From NCBI GenBank assembly GCA_022707725.1, contig JAKJAB010000255.1, positions 292 to 5,434 on the forward strand: a DNA stretch of 5,143 nt, given 5' to 3'. The notes under the pieces are model-generated. The model saw nothing but the letters and a program-made list of their open reading frames with translations. It made no database searches and was not told the origin of the DNA. The stretch comes from Chloroflexota bacterium. GTDB lineage: Bacteria > Chloroflexota > Anaerolineae > B4-G1 > SLSP01. The translations under genes and the position numbers were made by a program. Shown piece after piece: positions 1-5,143 of this stretch (positions are counted from its first letter, which is position 1; each line of letters opens with the position of its first letter).

Positions 1-1
1 C

Positions 2-997
2 ATCCCGCCGGCAACGTTGGATGAAATTGTGGATGCGCTGGATGTGGCGCAAGAGCACCTCTTGGCATTCGGCATTACCGGTGTTCACGATGTCGATGGC
101 GTCCCCGCGTTCGCTGCGTTCCAGGAATTACATCGCCAGAAACGCTTGCAACTGCATGTCGTCAAGTACGTGCGTCTGGAATCGCTGGATGCTGTGCTCG
201 ATGCGGGCCTGCGCAGCGGCTATGGCGACGATTGGCTGCGTTTTGGCGGGTTGAAGCTCTTCGCCGACGGCGCGCTAGGATCGCGCACGGGTGCGATGTT
301 TGCGCCTTACGAGGGTGAGCCGGACAACGTGGGGTTGCTCACTCTGGAGCCGGAGCAGCTTGTCGAGATCACGCAGCGGGCTGCGGCAGGCGGATTGGCG
401 CTGGCGATCCACGCGATTGGCGACCGCGCCAATGCACTCGTTGTGGATGCCTTGGAGGCTGTGCGCGGCTTCAGCCCGGCGCTGCGCCATCGCATCGAGC
501 ACGTGCAGTCGATGCGGCCTGAGGATCAGGCGCGGATGGGCCGGGCAGGATTCGTGGCTTCGATGCAGCCTATCCACGCCATCCACGATATGGCGATGGC
601 CGACCGTTACCTGGGGCCGCAGCGCACGCCGCATGCTTACGCCTGGCGTTCCGTGGCAAACGCCGGATCGGTGCTGGCCTTCGGCTCGGATGCGCCGATC
701 GAGATTTTCGACCCGTTCATTGGCCTGTACGCCGCCGTGACGCGCCGCCGCGAGGATGGTTTCCCCGGCCCCGCAGGCTGGCATCCCGCACAACGGCTCA
801 CTTTGCCGGAGGCGCTGCGCGCGTATACCTGGGGCGCGGCTTACGCCGCCGGGTTGGAGTCGCGGATGGGACTGCTCATGCCGGGCTACGTCGCCGATTT
901 GGCCGTGCTAGACCATAACATCTTCACGCTACCGTCTGAGGCATTACTCGAAACCCGCATCTCCCGCGTTATGGTAGATGGGTGCTGGCATATCTGA
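2..997 (+). CDS. Amidohydrolase family 3 (YtcJ-like) metal-dependent hydrolase, C-terminal part, 5' truncated by window edge
   Basis: This is the C-terminal 331 codons of a cytosolic metal-dependent hydrolase of the amidohydrolase superfamily, YtcJ/amidohydrolase 3 group; members cleave amide-type C-N bonds and the substrate here cannot be named. The frame is open to the left edge (IPPATLDEIVD at 2-34), so the TTG at 17 and the out-of-frame ATG at 21 are not starts. Counting from codon 17, visible family motifs are GGLKLFADGALGSRTGA (77-93; K80 is a likely carboxylated metal-bridging lysine), IHAIGDRAN (131-139; H132 ligand), RHRIEHVQ (157-164; H162 ligand), ASMQPIHAIHDMAMADR (181-197) and AFGSDAP (221-227; catalytic D225). 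The C-terminal beta segment that packs on the barrel is present (GYVADLAVLDHN), so the 3' end is intact. The HxH metal pair and roughly 200 N-terminal residues are outside the window, judging by a usual length near 530-550. It converges on the coiled-coil gene. Family assignment is firm; function is unknown. Confidence 0.93.
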   Translation: MPPATLDEIVDALDVAQEHLLAFGITGVHDVDGVPAFAAFQELHRQKRLQLHVVKYVRLESLDAVLDAGLRSGYGDDWLRFGGLKLFADGALGSRTGAMFAPYEGEPDNVGLLTLEPEQLVEITQRAAAGGLALAIHAIGDRANALVVDALEAVRGFSPALRHRIEHVQSMRPEDQARMGRAGFVASMQPIHAIHDMAMADRYLGPQRTPHAYAWRSVANAGSVLAFGSDAPIEIFDPFIGLYAAVTRRREDGFPGPAGWHPAQRLTLPEALRAYTWGAAYAAGLESRMGLLMPGYVADLAVLDHNIFTLPSEALLETRISRVMVDGCWHI

Positions 998-1003
998 TAA
1001 AAC

Positions 1004-1042
1004 GCGCATCGGCAAAAACGTTTTCCCCTTTTGCCGATGCGC
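1004..1042. terminator. Perfect 14-bp inverted repeat between convergent genes, possible bidirectional terminator
   Basis: GCGCATCGGCAAAA (1004-1017) is exactly complementary to TTTTGCCGATGCGC (1029-1042), with an 11-base loop. It starts 6 bases after the amidohydrolase stop and lies 20 bases beyond the coiled-coil stop, so it is placed to end both transcripts. On the minus strand the stem is followed by GTTTTATC, a weak U-tract. On the plus strand no U-tract follows (CATTTGCC), so an intrinsic terminator is plausible only for the minus-strand gene; for the amidohydrolase it may only protect the 3' end. The palindrome AAAACGTTTT (1015-1024) overlaps one arm and the loop and could form a competing short hairpin. 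The repeat is seen directly; the terminator role is inferred from position. A dispersed repeat is the main alternative. Confidence 0.55.
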
Positions 1043-1064
1043 CATTTGCCATTCGTGATTTGCT
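1029..1064. repeat. Degenerate heptamer run (ATTTGCC-like)
   Basis: Reading the plus strand, the segments are TTTTGCC (1029-1035), GATGCGCC (1036-1043, one base longer), ATTTGCC (1044-1050), ATTCGTG (1051-1057) and ATTTGCT (1058-1064). Four of the five are 7 bases long and share an ATTYG-like core. The last unit overlaps the stop codon of the coiled-coil gene, and the first forms part of the right arm of the inverted repeat. Short tandem heptanucleotide repeats are known from cyanobacterial genomes; membership in any such family is not shown here, and five degenerate units could arise by chance. Confidence 0.35.
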
Positions 1065-2274
1065 ACAGCAACTCCTTGTGCTTCTCCTCCGCGAACCGCC
1101 GCAAGGCTTTAAGCCGCTGAACCGGCGCTTCCTGGTTGGGTGCGAGCGTCTCCTGGATGGCTTTGCCCCAGCGATCGACTGCCGCTCGCATCTCTTCCCA
1201 TAGCGCCACAATTTCGTGGTAGTATAGTTCTGTCTGCTCGTCGAGGTCGGCGAAATGCTCCGCCGACTTTTGATTGGCGAGGTCCTGACGCCGCCAGCGA
1301 TCTTCCTCCGATACCAGCCGCTTCTGCCAGTCACGTGCGAAGGTGGCCTGCCACTCTTCCCACTGCCGGCGGAGCCGTTCTTCGGTGAGGCGCTGCATCT
1401 CGGCGATTTCGTTTTGGCGCTTCTCTAGCCGTACCTGGAAGGCGTCCAGCCCGTCGAGCGCCTGCTTGTTTTGATTGTAGAGCAGGGCATATTTCTGTGT
1501 CTGTTCGACCAGGCGGCCCAACTCGACGTCGACGCGCGCGGCCTGCTCGATGTATTGCTTCACCCGCTGCTCGCGTTGGAAGTCGGCCACGCGCAGTTCT
1601 TCGATGCGTGGCTCGTAGGATTTGGCGATCTGGACAGCCTCTTCCACCCGCGCGGGAATCTTGCGGATGCTGTCTTCGAGCCGCACCTGTTTGGCCGTGA
1701 GTTCGTCAATGCTTTTGCGCAGTCCTGGGATTTCGCCCTCGACCGCGGCGACGCGCCGCGTGTCGGCCCGGCGTTGCTCTTCGAGGTAGACGATGGATTG
1801 CAGGCGGTCTTCGGTGCGCTTGGTCAGATCGGCGATGGCGTTGGACACTACCTGAATTTGGCCCTGCAGCCGTTGTTCGCCAGCCTCACGTGCTTTGAGC
1901 GGTTCTTCGTAGCGCAGCACCGCGCGCACTTTCTTATCCAGATCGGTCAGTAGCTCGTTGACGACCTCGATTTCTCCCCGGCGTAATTGCTCACTTTCAG
2001 TTCTCTCGCGGCGCACCAGCGCTTTGAATTCCTCAAGCATACCGCTGAGGTCACGATTCACCTTCTCGATCATGGGTGGATAATCGTCGGTATGGCGCAA
2101 GTCGGTGCGCAATTCGACGGTGTCCTGGTGCACGCGTTCGATTTCGACCGCCTGCGCCTCAATCGTGTGCATCTGTTGCTCGACGCGCTCTTGCAAGGCC
2201 AGGATGAGCGCTTTGTCGCGCTTGCGTTCCTCGTCCAGCCAACGGATCATCTGTTCGAGTTGTGAAAGCTCCAT
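1063..2274 (-). CDS. Hypothetical coiled-coil protein, 403 aa, function unknown
   Basis: A complete gene for a soluble, highly charged protein that I cannot assign to a named family. It has no signal peptide, membrane segment or cysteine, so a cytosolic location is likely. The sequence is rich in E, R, Q, K and L with heptad-like spacing over most of its length, starting at LSQLEQMIRWLDEERKRD. The helices are probably broken near P66-P67 (DDYPP), P125, P183, P207 and P222, giving several coiled-coil segments. A tryptophan-rich stretch follows at 305-327 (W305, W308, W316, W327), with W359 and W369 further on; a proline-containing turn near 389-394 precedes a short basic C-terminal helix. The ATG at 2272-2274 is supported by AAGGAG nine bases upstream. 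The gene lies 160 bases downstream of the flippase gene on the same strand and converges with the amidohydrolase. A structural, scaffold or SMC-like tethering role is conceivable, but no ATPase motif is present. The gene call is confident; the function is not. Confidence 0.9.
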   Translation of the reverse strand: MELSQLEQMIRWLDEERKRDKALILALQERVEQQMHTIEAQAVEIERVHQDTVELRTDLRHTDDYPPMIEKVNRDLSGMLEEFKALVRRERTESEQLRRGEIEVVNELLTDLDKKVRAVLRYEEPLKAREAGEQRLQGQIQVVSNAIADLTKRTEDRLQSIVYLEEQRRADTRRVAAVEGEIPGLRKSIDELTAKQVRLEDSIRKIPARVEEAVQIAKSYEPRIEELRVADFQREQRVKQYIEQAARVDVELGRLVEQTQKYALLYNQNKQALDGLDAFQVRLEKRQNEIAEMQRLTEERLRRQWEEWQATFARDWQKRLVSEEDRWRRQDLANQKSAEHFADLDEQTELYYHEIVALWEEMRAAVDRWGKAIQETLAPNQEAPVQRLKALRRFAEEKHKELL

Positions 2275-2283
2275 CTGTCTTTG

Positions 2284-2289
2284 CTCCTT
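2284..2289 (-). promoter_or_regulatory. Ribosome binding site of the coiled-coil gene
   Basis: On the minus strand AAGGAG is followed by nine bases (CAAAGACAG) and then the ATG at 2274. This near-consensus Shine-Dalgarno sequence fixes the start and rules out a start further upstream. It lies 14 bases past the inner edge of the palindrome, so folding of the palindrome would leave it exposed. Confidence 0.8.
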
Positions 2290-2302
2290 CGAAAACCAAC
2301 CA

Positions 2303-2384
2303 CTAATCTCGCGAATCTACGCGAATGTCTGCATTCGCAGAATCTTTCCTAAAATTAGTGAAGATTCGCGTGATTCGCGGTTAG
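2303..2384. repeat. Imperfect palindrome built of CGCGAAT and CACTAAT heptamers
   Basis: The left arm CGCGAATCTACGCGAAT (2310-2326) pairs with ATTCGCGTGATTCGCG (2364-2379) over 16 base pairs with one bulged base. The pairing resumes outside as CTAA (2303-2306) with TTAG (2381-2384) after a small mismatch. Within the intervening 37 bases TCTGC-ATTC-GCAGA (2328-2341) is a second perfect 5-bp hairpin. Heptamers occur at 2301 (CACTAAT), 2310 and 2320 (CGCGAAT), then inverted at 2333 (ATTCGCA), 2354 (ATTAGTG), 2364 and 2373 (ATTCGCG), mostly 9-10 bases apart. The element fills most of the gap between the flippase and coiled-coil genes. Similar ATTCGCG/ATTAGTG strings are, from memory, dispersed in intergenic DNA of several phyla, so a genome-wide small repeat is the leading explanation. 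It could instead act as a leader structure or an mRNA-stabilising hairpin. No good U-tract follows on either strand. Confidence 0.75.
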
Positions 2385-2404
2385 AATTTTTCATCCTCGT
2401 TGGC

Positions 2405-2432
2405 ATTATACTCGTTCTTGAAGGGGAAACAA
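2405..2432 (-). promoter_or_regulatory. Candidate sigma-70 promoter for the coiled-coil gene
   Basis: On the minus strand a perfect TATAAT (2410-2405) sits 16 bases after TTGTTT (2432-2427), which matches the first three bases of TTGACA. It begins just past the flippase stop codon, in an AT-richer stretch than the surrounding coding DNA. A start site near 2398 would give a leader of about 124 bases carrying the palindrome and then the ribosome binding site. The strong -10 and location support it; the weak -35 and absence of any expression data limit confidence. Confidence 0.42.
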
Positions 2433-2434
2433 TA

Positions 2435-5143
2435 TCAGCGGCGGCGGAAGATGGGGGCGAGCGATTCCCGTTCTTCCGGCGCGAGCACCTTCAAGCGCCA
2501 TACTGCCAGAGGATAGACGACGATTGCGCCTGCCAGCGCTACCCAGCGTCCCAACGGCAACAGGATAAGGGCTGCAACGCCCATCATCCCCGTCGCCAGC
2601 ATAGGCTTGCCGAGTACCTGCCGCCATCCTACCTGAGGCAGGTGGCGGCGCACGCCGATCAAAAACGGGATCAGCAGCGCCAACTCCGCGAAGATGTGGA
2701 TGATCGCCGAGGCTTGATAGCCATACAGCGGCATAAAGATCAGGTTGGCGATCAAGGTAAAGCCAAACCCGATGATGAAGGCGCGGGTGAGATAGCGTTG
2801 CTGATCCAGGGCGATGAGGACGTAGTGGGTGAGACTGTTGAGCCAGCCAATCGGCATCGACCAGGCCATCAGTTGCAGGGCAATCATCCCGCCGGGCAGA
2901 TATTCGGAGCCGCCAAGCACCAGCACCATCTCGTAGGCGGCCAGCGTGGCGATCATCGCTGCCGGCAGCGCAATCATCATCAGGATTTTTGCGCCGAGCC
3001 GGTAGAAACGTAGGAATCCCGCCCGATCCTCCTGGGCCTGGCGCGAAATCACCGGGAACAGCGCCAGCGTGAACATCGAGGGGATGACCACCAGCGCATC
3101 CAGGAATTTGTAGCCGATGCTGTATAACCCCAGCGTGGTGCTCCCTAGAATTGGCTCCATCAAAAAGACATCGATTTTGAAGAACAGGGTGGCGAGGAAG
3201 TGATTGATCATCAGTGGCCACGACTCGCTCATCATCTCGCGGTGCAGTTTGCGGTCATTGTCCCACTGCGGGCGCTTTGCCTGGAAGAACAGTTTGACAG
3301 CGACGCTGCTCAGAATCGCCAGTGTGATCACATTGATGGCGATGGCAGACCCCGCCAGACCAACGATCCCCCAACCGGTGAGCAATACGGCGGTTTGTAC
3401 GGTCACCCGTATGAGTGTGGAGATCGTCTGAACCGCTGCCGGATATTCGGCCTTTTCGTAAGCGTAGAAGAGCGAGGTCAGCCCCTTGGAGATCGAGCTA
3501 GGGAGCAGTCCGGCATAGAGCAAAACCAGCGCGAGCATCGCCTGGCGGGAGGCCGGGGCGGCGAAGTTGGCGACAAGCGTTTGCCGCAGCACGATAAATC
3601 CGATCAGCAGCGGGACGCCCGCCAGGCTCAGTCCCAGGCGCACTGCCGTCGTGTTGAACATATAGCGTCCGGCCTGTTCGCGGTGGCGGGCCACTTCGCG
3701 GGTGAGATAGGCGTCCAGCCCGAAGTTGGTGATAATTTCGAACCAGAGAAAGATGTTGATTGCGTAAGTGTAATCGCCCACGTTGGCCGGGCCGAGAATG
3801 CGCAGCATCAACGCGGCGAAGGCCAGTTCTACCATGCGGTTGAAGAGTGTCAGCAGGATCGGGGCCACGCTGTTTTTAGCCAGCCGCTGCGTCGTCGATT
3901 GCGCATCCGGCTCGTGATACACCAGCCGCCACACCCACACCACCGTGAGAAAAATCACCACCATCCCCGCGAGGAAGGAGACGAATGCGCCGACTTTCAC
4001 GCTGTTGGGACTGTATTTGAAGCGCACGAGTGCGCCACTTGCGAGATCGTCCCCTTCGAGCAGCACGCCCCGGAAATTCCCGGCAATGCGGGCGATCGGG
4101 ACTTCGCGCTCTGCACTCTCATCGGTTCCGGCTGGCCGGACGAAGGCTTTCCAACCAGGGAAGTACGTGTCGGCGAGCACGAGCCACGTGGGGCCGTTGA
4201 CCGTGGTTTCGATCAGCACTTCGTTGCGTTGATAGTCGCGGATAGTCTGCGCCTGTAGCGACGCCGGGGTGGGGGCGTCTACTGGATATGGAATATGGGC
4301 GGCGAAATCCTGTTCGACGATGGCGTAGAACCGCGGGTCATACTGTTGGATGATCTCGCCAATCGACTCGACGTTTGGCGCAACCAGTGTCGCCTGCACA
4401 GGCAGCGTGAACGCGCGCGGGGCCACGCCCAGGTTTTCGTAGACGCGCACGCTTTGGTCCTGATAGACCAATTTGTACTTGGGTAAAGGAATCTCTTCCT
4501 CGGTGATGATGTACTTGACGTTCAGCAGGTCGGTGAGCGGGCTGTCGAGGCTGGTGAACTGCGTGAAGGGTGCGATGCGGTTGTAGAGCAGCTCGTTCTG
4601 CGGTTCGATCCAGCCCATATAGCGCGCGTATTGCGCCGGGAAGAGGCTGTCGTAGCCGCGCACGTCTTGCAGATCGTAGAACATGCCGGAGTTCGCGTTG
4701 AACGTTTTGCGCCCGTGTGGATCGAACGTGGAGAAGCGCCAGATGCCCGGGTCGTTTTGGCGAAGGTAAGTGACGACGGGCGGCGTATACTCTAACAGGG
4801 TTGAGTCTACAGCGGGGTTGAAGCCCGCGCCAAAGGTCAGAAAGTCTACCAGCACGAAAATCGCCGCCAATGCTGCCCACACCGGACGGCCCCCCAGCTT
4901 ACGCGGCAGATAGATGGGGCAGCGCGAAACCCGCAGCACGATCCCCGCGCCGATCAACAAGAGCGCGCCCTGTTGAATCCAGGGAAACAGGTAGGCGTAA
5001 AACGCGTGATGGTCGGGGAAAGCGTTTGCCGCCAGCGCCAGCGACCAGAACGCCCGCTCGACTAGCGCCTCGATGCTCCCGAACGCCAGCCGCGAAAGCC
5101 ATAGCCCGGCCAACAGCGCCAGCCCTGCCCAAATCGCCACTGC
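2435..5143 (-). CDS. YfhO-like membrane protein fused to an oligosaccharide flippase (MOP/Wzx-type), 5' truncated by window edge
   Basis: A large integral membrane protein whose first codons lie beyond the right edge; the frame is open through 5143, so the GTG at 5140 is not a reliable start. Numbering from that GTG, residues 1-410 look like the C-terminal part of a YfhO protein: membrane segments near 1-20, 55-70 and 85-105, then an extracytoplasmic region with DVRGYDSL (159-166), LLNVKYIIT (205-213), VRVYENLGVAPRAF (231-244), DTYFPGWKAFV (324-334) and FRGVLLE (356-362), and a membrane helix at 383-405. After a hydrophilic linker (409-424), residues 425-901 resemble a complete Wzx/RfbX-type flippase, opening with RLAKNS and RILGPANVGDY (447-457), with many hydrophobic helices. 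YfhO proteins are GT-C-like and linked to glycosylation of surface polymers such as teichoic acids; flippases move lipid-linked sugars across the membrane. One chain may therefore couple translocation and outer-face transfer; this is inference. The YfhO catalytic N-terminus is not visible. Full length probably exceeds 1,200 residues. Confidence 0.88.
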   Translation of the reverse strand, partial: AVAIWAGLALLAGLWLSRLAFGSIEALVERAFWSLALAANAFPDHHAFYAYLFPWIQQGALLLIGAGIVLRVSRCPIYLPRKLGGRPVWAALAAIFVLVDFLTFGAGFNPAVDSTLLEYTPPVVTYLRQNDPGIWRFSTFDPHGRKTFNANSGMFYDLQDVRGYDSLFPAQYARYMGWIEPQNELLYNRIAPFTQFTSLDSPLTDLLNVKYIITEEEIPLPKYKLVYQDQSVRVYENLGVAPRAFTLPVQATLVAPNVESIGEIIQQYDPRFYAIVEQDFAAHIPYPVDAPTPASLQAQTIRDYQRNEVLIETTVNGPTWLVLADTYFPGWKAFVRPAGTDESAEREVPIARIAGNFRGVLLEGDDLASGALVRFKYSPNSVKVGAFVSFLAGMVVIFLTVVWVWRLVYHEPDAQSTTQRLAKNSVAPILLTLFNRMVELAFAALMLRILGPANVGDYTYAINIFLWFEIITNFGLDAYLTREVARHREQAGRYMFNTTAVRLGLSLAGVPLLIGFIVLRQTLVANFAAPASRQAMLALVLLYAGLLPSSISKGLTSLFYAYEKAEYPAAVQTISTLIRVTVQTAVLLTGWGIVGLAGSAIAINVITLAILSSVAVKLFFQAKRPQWDNDRKLHREMMSESWPLMINHFLATLFFKIDVFLMEPILGSTTLGLYSIGYKFLDALVVIPSMFTLALFPVISRQAQEDRAGFLRFYRLGAKILMMIALPAAMIATLAAYEMVLVLGGSEYLPGGMIALQLMAWSMPIGWLNSLTHYVLIALDQQRYLTRAFIIGFGFTLIANLIFMPLYGYQASAIIHIFAELALLIPFLIGVRRHLPQVGWRQVLGKPMLATGMMGVAALILLPLGRWVALAGAIVVYPLAVWRLKVLAPEERESLAPIFRRR

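Noticed and set aside
275..793. Minus-strand open frame of 172 codons inside the amidohydrolase
   Set aside because: It lies antisense to the conserved HAIGD, RIEH and GSD motifs of a convincing family protein and has no features of its own.
17..997. TTG at 17 as the true start of the amidohydrolase
   Set aside because: The frame continues to the left edge with plausible family sequence, and the HxH metal motif expected near the N-terminus is missing, so the gene is truncated by the window rather than starting here.
2301..2379. CRISPR array
   Set aside because: The repeated words are 7 bases, occur in both orientations and are separated by only 2-14 bases, unlike CRISPR repeats and spacers; no cas gene is present.
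2317..2394. 25-residue minus-strand mini-ORF in the coiled-coil leader, ATG at 2392-2394
   Set aside because: GAGG abuts the ATG with no spacer, and most of the peptide (RESRES) simply translates the CGCGAATC repeat; an upstream leader peptide cannot be supported.
2105..3013. Plus-strand open frame of 302 codons spanning the intergenic palindrome
   Set aside because: It runs antisense through parts of two well-supported genes and their gap, with no ribosome binding site or recognisable domain.
2406..3221. Minus-strand open frame of 271 codons within the flippase 3' region
   Set aside because: It overlaps the flippase in another frame and lacks the membrane-helix pattern and motifs; it is a shadow of GC-rich codons.
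3832..3870. Separate start for the flippase within the fused frame
   Set aside because: The first candidate ATG (M436, at 3833-3835) is inside the first membrane helix, after the conserved RLAKNS opening, and no ribosome binding site is evident, so one fused gene is the better reading.
3200..4258. Plus-strand open frame of 352 codons opposite the flippase gene
   Set aside because: Its translation is rich in H, Q, R, G and D without domain structure, typical of the antisense of a hydrophobic, GC-rich gene. The minus-strand frame has clear family motifs.

Overview
The window is GC-rich (about 60% by eye) bacterial DNA with three protein-coding genes, two of them cut by the window edges, and two short intergenic regions that each contain a strong inverted repeat. 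Gene content suggests a member of the Chloroflexota, perhaps Anaerolineae-like. The basis is a YtcJ-type amidohydrolase, a cytosolic coiled-coil protein of unknown function, and a large YfhO/flippase protein. This placement comes from general resemblance and was not tested by a search.

Layout: (1) Positions 2-997, plus strand, hold the C-terminal 331 codons of an amidohydrolase family 3 protein; its N-terminus lies off the left edge. (2) Positions 998-1062 separate two convergent genes and hold a perfect 14-bp inverted repeat (1004-1042), followed by a run of degenerate heptamers that reaches the next stop codon. (3) Positions 1063-2274, minus strand, encode a complete 403-residue charged coiled-coil protein with a clear ribosome binding site. 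(4) Positions 2275-2434 are a 160-base gap containing, in minus-strand order, a candidate sigma-70 promoter, an approximately 82-bp imperfect palindrome built from CGCGAAT/CACTAAT-type heptamers, and the ribosome binding site. (5) Positions 2435-5143, minus strand, encode a large membrane protein open to the right edge. Its visible N-terminal part is the C-terminal end of a YfhO-like protein, with an extracytoplasmic domain. This is joined in frame to a complete lipid-linked oligosaccharide flippase domain.

How the genes work together: the flippase/YfhO protein points to assembly of a cell-surface glycan or glycolipid, with translocation and an outer-face glycosyltransferase-like module in one chain. 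The coiled-coil gene is downstream on the same strand but appears to have its own promoter and leader, so coupling is uncertain. The convergent amidohydrolase looks like an unrelated metabolic gene. No RNA gene, CRISPR array, insertion sequence or phage gene was seen. The most notable items are the domain fusion and the two heptamer-based inverted repeats; nothing here establishes a new defence or mobile system.
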